A stretch of DNA of 64,000 nt from Mycobacterium sp. EPa45 (GTDB taxonomy: Bacteria; Actinomycetota; Actinomycetes; Mycobacteriales; Mycobacteriaceae), in the NCBI RefSeq assembly GCF_001021385.1, contig NZ_CP011773.1, positions 1,426,001 to 1,490,000 of the forward strand, read 5' to 3'. The notes under the pieces are model-generated. The model had not been told where the DNA came from and ran no database searches. It saw only the letters and a program-made list of their open reading frames with translations. Within the stretch, counting starts at the first letter, position 1; each line of letters opens with the position of its first letter. This document shows, in pieces, positions 9,075 through 17,156 of this stretch. Made by a program: the position numbers and the translations under genes.

Positions 9075-9719
9075 CTAGCGCGCCGTCTCCAGTTGCGCGC
9101 GCACCGCTTCGACGCCGACCCCCCGGATATCGTCGCGGCGGATCGTGGCCCACCGGGCCTGCGTCATGGCGAATCCGACCATGGTGTCGGGGCGGTCCCG
9201 GCGGGTCTCCACCGTCGTGCCCGTCTCGGTGTAGGGCAGCGAACGTGTCACCGCCAGCGAGGCGGTGTTGTCGTGCCAGGCCCGGGTGATGGCCAGATCG
9301 GCGTCGAAGCCGGCGAAGATCAGGTGCAGTGCCGCCTGCCGCATCTCCTTGCCGATGCCCCGGCGCTGGTACGCGCGGCCCAGCCAGGACCCGGTGGTCA
9401 GACTGCGGTTCTGCGGAAAGTGTTCGGCGTGAACCGAACACATGCCGACAACCACCTCATCGACCAGCACGGCGAGATCGAGATTCCATCGGTTCGCCGA
9501 CGTCTCGGCGCGGTTGCGCCAATAGAACTGCAGGCTGTTGCGTTCCAGCTGCGGGGAGGGCACATCCGTCCACGGCTCACTGAACGGCATGGTGGCTGGA
9601 TCGTGAATGCCTTTGGCCGCCAACGTAGCCAGCTGCACACCCAACTCGTCGCTGACGTAGCGCAGCACCAATCGCGGTGTCACCACCTGTAGGTCGGCCA
9701 GCGGCCAGATATCAGCCAT
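9075..9719 (-). CDS. GNAT-family N-acetyltransferase (RimJ/RimL type)
   Basis: The 214-residue protein has the layout of an Acetyltransf_3 (RimJ/L) enzyme: VTPRLVLRYVSDEL at the N-terminus, a central LDLAVLVDEVVVGMCSVHAEHF strand pair, and the acetyl-CoA loop GSWLGRAYQRRGIGKEMRQAAL (R-R-G-I-G-K, motif A). This is followed by ADLAITRAWHDNTASLAVTRSL with the usual N-x-x-S. It would transfer acetyl from acetyl-CoA to an amine, either a protein N-terminus or a small molecule; the substrate is unknown. Start is ATG 9719. It lies 40 bases downstream of the F420-dependent oxidoreductase gene on the same strand. Confidence 0.8.
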   Translation of the reverse strand: MADIWPLADLQVVTPRLVLRYVSDELGVQLATLAAKGIHDPATMPFSEPWTDVPSPQLERNSLQFYWRNRAETSANRWNLDLAVLVDEVVVGMCSVHAEHFPQNRSLTTGSWLGRAYQRRGIGKEMRQAALHLIFAGFDADLAITRAWHDNTASLAVTRSLPYTETGTTVETRRDRPDTMVGFAMTQARWATIRRDDIRGVGVEAVRAQLETAR

Positions 9720-9759
9720 GACCAATCGGACCACAGCGCATGCCGAGCGTGAAAGCGAT

Positions 9760-10716
9760 TTATCCGCGCAGCTGCGGCAGCACCTCTTTCTCCCACGCGG
9801 CGAAGAACCCGTCCATGTCCGGCGCGATCTGCTGGACGTAGACCTCGTCGACCCCGGCGTCGATGTACTTGCGCGCTCGCGCGGCGTGCTTGTCGGAGTC
9901 CGGTCCACAGATGATCGACTCGCCGACCGTCTCCCGCGGCACCAGGTCCATCAACGCGGCAAAGTCCTTGGGCCGCGGCAGAGTCTGCGCGCTCTGCCCC
10001 GGCAGGCCGTCGTTGGCCCATAGTCGGTGCGCGATGTCCAGCGCGGTGTCGGCGTCGCGATCCCAGGCGACCTTCATGCCCGCCTGCACCGGTTTGTCAC
10101 CCCCGCCGGATGTGCGGAACGTCTGCACCAGATCGGCGTCCGGCGTCACCAGCACGTAGCCGTCGCCGATGCGGCCGGCCAGCTCGGCGGCCTGCGGCCC
10201 GAAACCCGAGACGTAGATCGGCACCGGCTGCTCGGGCCGGGTGTAGATGCGGGCCTCCTGCACTTCGTAATACACACCGTGATGGCTCACCTCGTCGCCG
10301 CGGTGCAGCAGCCGGATCACCTCGACCGCCTCCTCGAGCATCTTGAGCCGAACCCCGACCGACGGCCACGGGTCGCCGAGGATGTGTTCGTTGAGGGCCT
10401 CACCACTGCCCACGCCCAACACGAATTTTCCGTCGAGTTGCACGGCGGCCGTCGCGGCGGCTTGGGCGATGATCGCCGGGTGGATCCGTATCGTCGGGCA
10501 GGTCACGGCCGTCGACACCGGAAGCGAGGTGGCTTCCGACAGCGCGCCGATCACGCCCCAGACGAACGCGCTCTGCCCCTGTTCGTCGTTCCACGGATGG
10601 AAATGGTCCGAGATCCACAGACTTTCGAATCCGGCCGCCTCCGCGCGCTTGGCCTGATCGACGAGTTCCTTGGGGCGGTACTGCTCAGAAGACAGGAAAT
10701 ATCCGATTTTCGCCAT
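9760..10716 (-). CDS. F420-dependent LLM-class oxidoreductase (TIGR03557-like)
   Basis: The 318-residue TIM-barrel protein begins MAKIGYFLSSEQYRPKELVDQAKRAEAAGFESLWISDHFHPW. It has the luciferase-like patterns HPAIIAQAAATAAVQLDGKFVLGVGSGEALNEHI and PVPIYVSGFGPQAAELAGRIGDGYV. These place it in the coenzyme F420-dependent glucose-6-phosphate dehydrogenase-like group abundant in mycobacteria. It would move a hydride between F420 and an unknown substrate. Start is ATG 10716. The acetyltransferase gene follows downstream on the same strand. Assignment to the family is firm; no substrate can be named from the sequence. Confidence 0.85.
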   Translation of the reverse strand: MAKIGYFLSSEQYRPKELVDQAKRAEAAGFESLWISDHFHPWNDEQGQSAFVWGVIGALSEATSLPVSTAVTCPTIRIHPAIIAQAAATAAVQLDGKFVLGVGSGEALNEHILGDPWPSVGVRLKMLEEAVEVIRLLHRGDEVSHHGVYYEVQEARIYTRPEQPVPIYVSGFGPQAAELAGRIGDGYVLVTPDADLVQTFRTSGGGDKPVQAGMKVAWDRDADTALDIAHRLWANDGLPGQSAQTLPRPKDFAALMDLVPRETVGESIICGPDSDKHAARARKYIDAGVDEVYVQQIAPDMDGFFAAWEKEVLPQLRG

Positions 10717-10931
10717 GACGGCGAAGTACCCATTGCGGGCAAGGCTATTCGCTGGTCTGCCGGCCTTGCGGGCCGGAATGCCGCGATGATGGAGGCCCCC
10801 GAACTCGACGTCAGATCGGGGTCGGAGAGCACACGGATTAGCGCCGCTGCGGGGGCTCTACGTCGACGGCGGACACGTGCTGGACACCGAAACCGGCCAT
10901 TTGCTAACCACTTTCGCCGATCAGGCATGCC
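10717..10931. other. Intergenic region without a recognised gene
   Basis: This stretch separates the minus-strand oxidoreductase gene from the small plus-strand frame at 10932. No convincing -35/-10 pair, hairpin or coding pattern was seen. Confidence 0.4.
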
Positions 10932-11069
10932 ATGCCTGGCGCCGGCGCGATGCCGGGACCTGGAACGACTCGAGCACTGGCGTCCACCATCGACGCGCTG
11001 TTCGGCAACCTGCCGCAGGGGCTCAGCCGTCTGGCGCTGATCGGCGCCGGGCTCGACCTCGCGTCCTGA
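10932..11069 (+). CDS. Possible small protein of 45 residues
   Basis: ATG 10932 opens a 45-codon frame ending with TGA at 11067-11069, 21 bases before the thioesterase gene. The product (N-terminal MPGAGAMPGPG, then STIDALFGNLPQGLSRLALIG) has a plausible amphipathic helix and good GC3. No ribosome binding site is evident and no family is recognised. It could equally be a decayed fragment of a larger gene, since an in-frame TAA (10905-10907) stands just upstream. Confidence 0.3.
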   Translation: MPGAGAMPGPGTTRALASTIDALFGNLPQGLSRLALIGAGLDLAS

Positions 11070-11090
11070 CGTGCGGCAAGATGCCGGGTA

Positions 11091-11999
11091 ATGAGCACAC
11101 CTAACGGACCCCAAGTGGCCTTCTGCGTCGGCTTCACCGGGGTCAGCGAGGCCGGCATCTCCCTGCAGCAACAGGTGAGTTCGGCGCTCGTCGACCACCG
11201 CGGCCTGGTCGAGATGCCGGCGTACGCGGTGATGGCTGAATCGGTGACCAGCGGCGCCTACTGGTATTCCTTCGACGAACCGGTCGCGACCGTGCAGTCC
11301 TGGCTGGCGCTGACCGCAGGTGCCCGGCCGCAGGTGGGGGACCGCCTGCACGCCGTGTCGGTGCTGGCCCATCACGACGACGCCCATGGCACCGCGACGA
11401 TGACGGTCACCAACGGCTCCCATGACGTCGTCTGCTCCGGGGTTGCCCGCGCCGTACGGGTCGGCCGCACCACCGAAGCGCTGCGTGCCGTGGAGAAGCG
11501 GGTCGTCGTCGAACCCGACGAGCTGCCGGCGCCGCCGGACATCGACGCAGACGTCTCGGCCATCGACCCGGACTGGGACGGCCGGCGCATCCTGACCGCC
11601 ATCGCCCGCGGCGACATTGCCCGCGGGCCACTGTGCGAACTGCTGGCCATGACCGTCGAGCCCGGCGATGACCCCGTGATGACCGTCGAGCCGCAGCCGT
11701 GGATGGCCAACCCGCTCGGTGCCATCCAGGGCGGCGTCATCGCCTCGATCATCGGTCAGGCCTGCTCGCTGGCCGGCCAGGCCCACACCGGCCCCGGCGA
11801 CCGCTACACCCTGGCCGACCTGAGCGTTTACTATTTCCGGTCGCCTCCGGTCGACGGCCGAGCCCTCACGTTGACGGCCACCACCGACCGGGTCGGGGGG
11901 CGGATGGCGACCGTCGAGGCCGCGATGACCGACGCCGCCGGCACCCGCTACGTCCGGGCCGTCGCCAACATCGCCTACGAGCGGGGACGAGCGTTTTGA
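11091..11999 (+). CDS. Acyl-CoA thioesterase-like double hotdog protein (PaaI family)
   Basis: The 302-residue product contains two hotdog-fold halves. The first (about 1-140) is degenerate; the second (about 170-300) has WMANPLGAIQGGVIASIIGQACSLA, the long central helix with the G-x-x-x-GG pattern of PaaI-type thioesterases, and ADLSVYYFRSPPVDG. The family hydrolyses or binds acyl-CoA thioesters; the acyl group is unknown. Start is ATG 11091 with CAAGAT at 11077-11082, compatible with a leaderless or very short leader. The rplM promoter -35 box overlaps its stop codon. Confidence 0.75.
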   Translation: MSTPNGPQVAFCVGFTGVSEAGISLQQQVSSALVDHRGLVEMPAYAVMAESVTSGAYWYSFDEPVATVQSWLALTAGARPQVGDRLHAVSVLAHHDDAHGTATMTVTNGSHDVVCSGVARAVRVGRTTEALRAVEKRVVVEPDELPAPPDIDADVSAIDPDWDGRRILTAIARGDIARGPLCELLAMTVEPGDDPVMTVEPQPWMANPLGAIQGGVIASIIGQACSLAGQAHTGPGDRYTLADLSVYYFRSPPVDGRALTLTATTDRVGGRMATVEAAMTDAAGTRYVRAVANIAYERGRAF

Positions 12000-12025
12000 C
12001 CGGCCCGCATCGTCGCAGGTAAGCT
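11996..12025 (+). promoter_or_regulatory. rplM-rpsI promoter
   Basis: TTGACC (11996-12001), an 18-base spacer and TAAGCT (12020-12025) form a strong SigA-type promoter. It gives a leader of about 150 bases before rplM. The -35 box overlaps the stop codon of the thioesterase gene. Confidence 0.65.
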
Positions 12026-12046
12026 GCCACGTTGGCGTGCGGTACG

Positions 12047-12064
12047 CCGCGGATTCGTCCGCGG
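12047..12064 (+). other. UUCG-tetraloop hairpin in the rplM leader
   Basis: CCGCGGA-TTCG-TCCGCGG is a perfect 7-bp stem with the very stable TTCG loop, inside the roughly 150-base leader. It could be part of an autogenous ribosomal-protein control element; no binding site for L13 or S9 can be shown from sequence alone. Confidence 0.4.
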
Positions 12065-12179
12065 GGTAAGCCGGGTTCTCGGGTCAGTGTTGGTCGCCGA
12101 GAAGCAACCCCACCTGTCGCGTCCCGACCGGCACCCGGGTCATACCGGGGCTCATCCGAGAAGAAAAGAAGGTAGCGCT

Positions 12180-12619
12180 GTGCCTACGTACACGCCGAAG
12201 GCGGGTGACACCACGCGTTCGTGGTACGTCATCGACGCCACCGACGTGGTGCTCGGCCGGCTCGCCGTCGCGGCAGCAAGTCTGTTGCGCGGCAAGCACA
12301 AGCCGACATTCACGCCGAATGTGGACGGTGGCGATTTCGTCATCGTCATCAATGCCGACAAGATCGCCGTCAGTGGCGACAAGCTGCAGACCAAAATGGC
12401 CTACCGTCACTCGGGTTACCCCGGTGGTTTGCGGGCGCGCACGCTCGGCGACGAGATGGCCAAGCATGCCGATCGCGTGGTCGAGAAGGCCATCATCGGG
12501 ATGCTGCCGCACAACAAGCTGAGCCGGCAGATCCAGAAGAAGCTCAAGGTCTACGCGGGCCCGGATCATCCGCACGCCGCCCAGCAGCCGATTCCGTACG
12601 AGATCAAGCAGGTGGCCCA

Positions 12620-12623
<4 letters not shown>
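12180..12623 (+). CDS. rplM: 50S ribosomal protein L13
   Basis: The 147-residue protein ([20 protein letters not shown], then [17 protein letters not shown] and [14 protein letters not shown]) has the full length and sequence of mycobacterial L13, an early 23S rRNA-binding assembly protein of the large subunit. Start is GTG 12180 after a purine-rich site (GAAGAAAAGAAGG). The stop overlaps the rpsI start by 4 bases (GTGA), indicating translational coupling. The rplM-rpsI pair is near-universal in bacteria. Confidence 0.97.
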
Positions 12624-13111
<488 letters not shown>

Positions 13112-13136
13112 TCTGCCGGGTCCCTATGCAACGGCC

Positions 13137-13176
13137 CACCGGGCGTCGCCCAGCTTTTCGCTGGAGGCGCCCGGTG
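13137..13176 (+). terminator. Terminator-like hairpin after rpsI
   Basis: Arms CACCGGGCG (13137-13145) and CGCCCGGTG (13168-13176) pair perfectly, with a smaller inner stem CCCAGC/CTGG. A modest T-rich stretch (GTCGTTTGT) follows. Confidence 0.6.
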
Positions 13177-13228
13177 CGTCGTTTGTGGCCTGGGTCACAC
13201 ACGTGTGGCCTGCTCAGCGGGTGTGCCG

Positions 13229-13412
13229 CAGAGAATTATTAAAAAATGGTTTGAGTACATGCCGCTCCGGCAAGCCTTGAAGAGGCCGGCGGAAACGTCG
13301 GCTGCCCAAGGTAGGAGCAGGACCCTTCGGGGGGTCGGTGTCCTCCTTCGGGGCTGTGAGGTGAGTTGAATGCTCCCGCAGCTCTGATTCCCTGCCAATC
13401 ACGCAGAAGAAA
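13229..13412 (+). ncRNA. Unclassified structured leader RNA upstream of an exported protein
   Basis: After an A/T-rich patch (13231-13257), unusual for this genome, several helices can be drawn: GCCG/CGGC (13261-13271); an outer GCCTTG/CAAGGT stem (13274-13279 with 13307-13312) enclosing GCCGGCG-GAAA-CGTCGGC (13285-13302, GNRA loop); and AGGAC/GTCCT (13319-13344) around a TTCG-containing loop. A further CTGC/GCAG pair lies at about 13391-13405. A good ribosome site (AAGGAG) sits just before ATG 13423. No known riboswitch core (c-di-AMP, TPP, cobalamin, glycine, M-box) is recognised. Confidence 0.45.
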
Positions 13413-13422
13413 AGGAGCGAAC

Positions 13423-13902
13423 ATGAACACGTTCACGAAGACGGCCGCTGGTGCGGTTTTGGGTGGCTCGCTGCTCGTCGCGGGTGGTTTCGGACTCGCG
13501 AACGCGGCTCCCGAGGCCCCGGCGCCTCAGCCCCAGGCTCAGTCCGTGGTGAGCGACGGCAAGGTCAACGTCGCGCTTTCGGTCAACGGCCAGCAGCTGG
13601 GCATCATCCAAGATGTGACGCTGACCAACGCCGAGAGCCTCGCCACGGCGGTGTGCCCCAGCGATGACCTGGCGTCGCGCCTGGGTGAGCTCGACACCAA
13701 CCAGATCACCACGCTTCCGGTTTGCGCCAGCGTGACCGGTGGCCTGAGCTACACCTTCACCCAGAACGGGCCGGGTAACTCTGAGGTCGCTCAGGGTCAG
13801 GGCCACGGCAACGGCAACGGCAGCATGGGGTCGGCTACCACGACCGCGGTGCCCGCGCCGACGGCGCCCTCGGCCGGCTCGTCGACCGCTGACAGCCAGT
13901 AG
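13423..13902 (+). CDS. Small exported protein of unknown function
   Basis: The 159-residue product has a clear signal peptide (MNTFTKTAAGAVLGGSLLVA, cleavage after LANA about residue 28). The compact mature domain includes VVSDGKVNVALSVNGQQLGI and two Cys (AVCPSDD, LPVCAS) that could form a disulfide, followed by a Gly/Asn then Thr/Pro/Ala tail. Start ATG 13423 follows AAGGAGCGAAC. It lies between rpsI and glmM, where I recall no equivalent in M. tuberculosis, and has its own long leader and a strong terminator. Family not recognised; extracellular or cell-wall location is inferred. Confidence 0.75.
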   Translation: MNTFTKTAAGAVLGGSLLVAGGFGLANAAPEAPAPQPQAQSVVSDGKVNVALSVNGQQLGIIQDVTLTNAESLATAVCPSDDLASRLGELDTNQITTLPVCASVTGGLSYTFTQNGPGNSEVAQGQGHGNGNGSMGSATTTAVPAPTAPSAGSSTADSQ

Positions 13903-13928
13903 GCAATAGTCAGCCCGTACAAGCTGCG

Positions 13929-13961
13929 CACTGCCCGCACCCGCACCGGGTGCGGGCAGTG
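13929..13961 (+). terminator. Rho-independent-type terminator
   Basis: A perfect 15-bp stem (CACTGCCCGCACCCG with CGGGTGCGGGCAGTG) and a 3-base loop lie 26 bases after the exported-protein gene, followed by TTCGCTGTT. It insulates glmM from upstream transcription. Confidence 0.75.
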
Positions 13962-14062
13962 TTCGCTGTTGGGCGTCTCGGAGCAGTGTCGGTTTGGCGG
14001 CGACACGGTGGTTGACCTCATTGGTTGTGTCGTGAGCGGCCACATGTGAGAGGTTTGTCCGC

Positions 14063-15400
14063 ATGGGTCGACTGTTCGGCACTGACGGTGTCCGGGGCGT
14101 CGCCAACCGTGAACTGACTGCCGAGCTGGGTCTGGCGTTGGGAGCGGCGGCGGCTCGCCGTCTCGCCGTCTCGGCAAGCTCTGGGCGGCGGTTCGCGGTC
14201 ATCGGTCGTGATCCGCGGGCCAGCGGCGAAATGCTCGAAGCGGCGGTGATCGCCGGCGTCACCAGCGAGGGTGTGGACGCGCTGCGCGTCGGTGTGCTGC
14301 CCACGCCGGCAGTGGCGCACCTGACCGCGTCATACGGCGCAGACTTCGGTGTGATGATCTCCGCCTCGCACAACGCCATGCCGGACAACGGCATCAAGAT
14401 CTTCGGCTCCGGCGGCCACAAGCTCGATGACGACGCCGAGGACCGCATCGAAGAGCTCGTGGCTCAGGGTCCCGGGCTGCGGCCCGTCGGCGCCGACATC
14501 GGCCGCGTACTCGATGCCCGCGACGCTTTGGAGCGCTACCTGCACCACGTGCGTGCGGCGGTGCCGGTCCGGTTGGACGGCCTGACCGTGGTGGTCGACT
14601 GCGCCAACGGCGCGGCGTTCCAGGCCGCTCCGCGCGCCTATCACGCTGCCGGCGCCCGGGTCATCGCGATCAACGCCGATCCGGACGGCCTGAACATCAA
14701 CCACGGCTGCGGCTCGACGCATCTGGAGCAGGTGCAGGCCGCCGTGTTGGCCCACGGTGCCGACCTTGGCTTGGCGCACGACGGTGACGCGGACCGCTGC
14801 CTGGCGGTCGATGCGACCGGGCGCGTGGTCGACGGCGACGCGATCATGGTGATCTTGGCGCTGGCCATGCGCGAGGCCGGTGAGCTGACGTCCGAGACGC
14901 TGGTGGCCACGGTGATGAGCAATCTCGGGTTGCACATCGCCATGCGTGAGGCCGGTATCGCGGTGCGCATCACCGGCGTTGGGGATCGGTATGTCCTGGA
15001 GGAGCTACGGGCCGGAGGGTTCAGCCTTGGCGGTGAGCAGTCGGGCCACATCGTGATGCCAGCGCTGGGCACCACTGGGGACGGCATCGCGACCGGGCTG
15101 CGGCTGATGGCGCGGATGGCGCAGACCGGCCGGTCGTTGGCCGAGCTGGCCGCACCCATGCAGACCGTGCCGCAGGTGCTCATCAACGTCCAGGTCGCCG
15201 ACAAGGCGACAGTCGCCGAAGCGCCCGCGGTGCAGAGCGCGGTGCGCGAGGCCGAGGCCGAACTCGGCGACACCGGACGGATTCTGTTGCGCCCGTCGGG
15301 AACTGAACAGATGGTCCGCGTCATGGTGGAGGCTGCCGACGAGGACACCGCTCGGCAACTGGCGGTCCGGATCGCCGAATCGGTCAGCGCCGCGGGCTGA
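14063..15400 (+). CDS. glmM: Phosphoglucosamine mutase
   Basis: GlmM converts glucosamine-6-phosphate to glucosamine-1-phosphate for UDP-GlcNAc, feeding peptidoglycan and lipoglycan synthesis. The 445-residue protein shows the phosphoserine loop [14 protein letters not shown] (Ser102), the Mg loop DGDADR, the sugar-specificity loop GGEQSGH and the phosphate-binding [14 protein letters not shown], in the family order. Start is ATG 14063. glmS, the preceding pathway step, lies about 4 kb downstream. Confidence 0.96.
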   Translation: MGRLFGTDGVRGVANRELTAELGLALGAAAARRLAVSASSGRRFAVIGRDPRASGEMLEAAVIAGVTSEGVDALRVGVLPTPAVAHLTASYGADFGVMISASHNAMPDNGIKIFGSGGHKLDDDAEDRIEELVAQGPGLRPVGADIGRVLDARDALERYLHHVRAAVPVRLDGLTVVVDCANGAAFQAAPRAYHAAGARVIAINADPDGLNINHGCGSTHLEQVQAAVLAHGADLGLAHDGDADRCLAVDATGRVVDGDAIMVILALAMREAGELTSETLVATVMSNLGLHIAMREAGIAVRITGVGDRYVLEELRAGGFSLGGEQSGHIVMPALGTTGDGIATGLRLMARMAQTGRSLAELAAPMQTVPQVLINVQVADKATVAEAPAVQSAVREAEAELGDTGRILLRPSGTEQMVRVMVEAADEDTARQLAVRIAESVSAAG

Positions 15401-15448
15401 TCTGAACTTTTTGGAACCGGTTCGGCGTTTTGTGCGTCATACCCGAAT

Positions 15449-15739
15449 ATGGGTAACACGCGTGTGGACTGCGCTGGGGTACGCGTTGCCGCGCAACGTT
15501 TCGACGCCACCGCTGGGATACTCGACGGTGCATTGCGTGCGCAGCTGAGCCGCTTGCAGTTCGACCGCAATGTGGCGGGGCGCGCGCATGGTGCTCACGG
15601 CGACGCGGTCCGTGCCGAGCTTGAGCGTCTGACGGCCGGGATGGCGCAGTGGTCGCGGGCGGCAGTGCGGGTGGCCGACGCGCTACGAGTCACCGCCGAC
15701 CGCTACGGTGACGCCGAACTACGGGCGGTGATCCGATGA
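15449..15739 (+). CDS. Type VII secretion-associated EspC/DUF2580-like protein, Rv3440c-like
   Basis: The 96-residue protein is nearly all helical and has the EspC/DUF2580 layout: an N-terminal CAGVRVAAQRFDATAGILDGAL helix, a turn, then ERLTAGMAQWSRAAVRVADALRVTADRY. Such proteins resemble WXG100 partners of ESX systems. The stop overlaps the next start by 4 bases (ATGA), so the two are translationally coupled, as for Rv3440c-Rv3439c behind glmM. No ESX core gene is near. Function unknown; pairing with the next product is inferred. Confidence 0.7.
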   Translation: MGNTRVDCAGVRVAAQRFDATAGILDGALRAQLSRLQFDRNVAGRAHGAHGDAVRAELERLTAGMAQWSRAAVRVADALRVTADRYGDAELRAVIR

Positions 15740-17031
15740 CCCTGGACGTCGCTGCACGGCTCGCGGCGGGGCGGCCGTCGGTGACCAACACGCAGACCTA
15801 CGTGACCGCGTGCCATGCCGTCGGCTATCAGCATCCGGATTTGACTGCGCACCCGGCGCAGATCGTCGAGTGGTTCGGCAATGAGGACGGCCTGGACTTG
15901 ACCCAGCTCGATGCCGACTGTGCGGCGCTGCGCGCTGCATCGGCCGCCGCCGACGACGCCGTGCGCGCGTCGAGAGATGGGCTGGCAGCCCTGACGGCGG
16001 CATGGGACGGTGAGTCCGGCTCTATGGCAATCGAATTCGTCGACCGCCATTGTGCGGCAGGGTTGGCGTTGGCGGGCGCACTGCGTGCCGCAGCCGCGGC
16101 GTGTGAAGCACTGCGTGATGGTCTGAGCCGGCTGGTCGACGAGAAGGTCGGTGCTGCGGTATCGATCGACGACCGTCGCGCCGGCGAGCGGCCGGTATGG
16201 CTGGCCGCGGCGGCGACGGTGTCCGGCGGGGGAGCGGAGGTCGTCACCCACCAGATCGTCCCGTACGTTGACGCCGACATCCGCATCGACTGGCTCACTG
16301 CGATGCGATCGGCGACGTCGTCGGTGTCAGCCGCCTACGAGGACGCGCTGCGGCAGTTGAATGCCGCTGCGACGGTCTATTTCGAGGTGCCCGGCGCCTT
16401 CGGTTCGCCGCCTCCTTCCGCTGCGCCTGCGCCGCCGCCTGCGCCGCCGCCTGCGCCTGCGCCGGTCACGTCGCCGGCCGCCGTGCCCCTCCTTCCCCCG
16501 CCGGTCACCGTACCTGAACCGACGGTGCCACTGTCGGCCGCGGATCCCGCTCCGGCTCAACCACTTCCGCCACCCCCGCTTGCCGGACCGCCGGCTCTCG
16601 ATACACCCGCGTCTGCCGGCATACCGGCCATGCCGACCATGCCTGATGTCGGCGGTGGCCTGTCCGGGCTGGTGGGGCAGATCGCCGACGCGCTCGGTGG
16701 GCTGTTCGACTCCATGCCGGATGATGCGGTAGCCAATGACATGCCGGAGGCCGAAGACTCTGTCGCCAAAAACGATCCCGACAATGTGGACGTCGTGGAA
16801 GAGCCTGCATCCGAACACGATCCGGCTGCCGAGGAACCCATCCCCGAGGAGGTGGCGACCGAAGAAATGCTTGCCCCGGACGCAGAGGCACCCGAAGCCG
16901 AGCCGCCGCCACCGCCCCCGCCACCCGAACCGGTGACGGCACCAGTCCCACCGCCGCCGGTTGCCGAGCAGCCCGATGGGCAGACGCCGTGTGAGATCGC
17001 CGCCGACGAACTTCCGCAGGTCGGCCAGTGA
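15736..17031 (+). CDS. Helical then Pro-rich protein, Rv3439c-like, partner of the EspC-like protein
   Basis: The 431-residue product has a helical N-terminal half (about 1-215; repeated Ala-rich helices including AAWDGESGSMAIEFVDRH, which carries a W-x-G-like element). A proline-rich linker (PPPAPPPAPAP, about 230-310) follows, then an acidic low-complexity tail and another polyproline run (about 385-410). This is the layout of ESX-secreted PPE/EspB-like or T7-substrate proteins, but no catalytic domain is visible. Start ATG 15736 overlaps the preceding gene. The proline codons form a CCG-type microsatellite that may vary in length. Confidence 0.68.
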   Translation: MTLDVAARLAAGRPSVTNTQTYVTACHAVGYQHPDLTAHPAQIVEWFGNEDGLDLTQLDADCAALRAASAAADDAVRASRDGLAALTAAWDGESGSMAIEFVDRHCAAGLALAGALRAAAAACEALRDGLSRLVDEKVGAAVSIDDRRAGERPVWLAAAATVSGGGAEVVTHQIVPYVDADIRIDWLTAMRSATSSVSAAYEDALRQLNAAATVYFEVPGAFGSPPPSAAPAPPPAPPPAPAPVTSPAAVPLLPPPVTVPEPTVPLSAADPAPAQPLPPPPLAGPPALDTPASAGIPAMPTMPDVGGGLSGLVGQIADALGGLFDSMPDDAVANDMPEAEDSVAKNDPDNVDVVEEPASEHDPAAEEPIPEEVATEEMLAPDAEAPEAEPPPPPPPPEPVTAPVPPPPVAEQPDGQTPCEIAADELPQVGQ

Positions 17032-17156
17032 CCGAGCGTGAACGGCCCCTTGTGCCGGCATCCCGTCGCCGGCTGCTGCGTCCGGCCGACGAGCAACGGG
17101 CCGCACACCCACCGGTCGTCAGGGCAGTAGCTGCCGCAATTCCTCGACCCAGCTGA
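17028..17156 (+). CDS. Possible 42-residue protein, doubtful
   Basis: GTG 17028 overlaps the preceding stop (GTGA) and opens a 42-codon frame (TERERPLVPASRRRLLRPAD). Its end runs 38 bases into the convergent oxidoreductase gene. The overlap start is typical of coupling, but the Arg-rich content could be chance in GC-rich DNA. Confidence 0.2.
   Translation: MTERERPLVPASRRRLLRPADEQRAAHPPVVRAVAAAIPRPS

Noticed and set aside
10027..11040. Long plus-strand frame across the F420-dependent oxidoreductase gene
   Set aside because: It is antisense to a clear LLM-family gene and has no domain.
13229..13422. c-di-AMP (ydaO-type) riboswitch, common before mycobacterial exported proteins
   Set aside because: The conserved core segments of that class, such as the CCGACAGCTAACC-like element, were not found.
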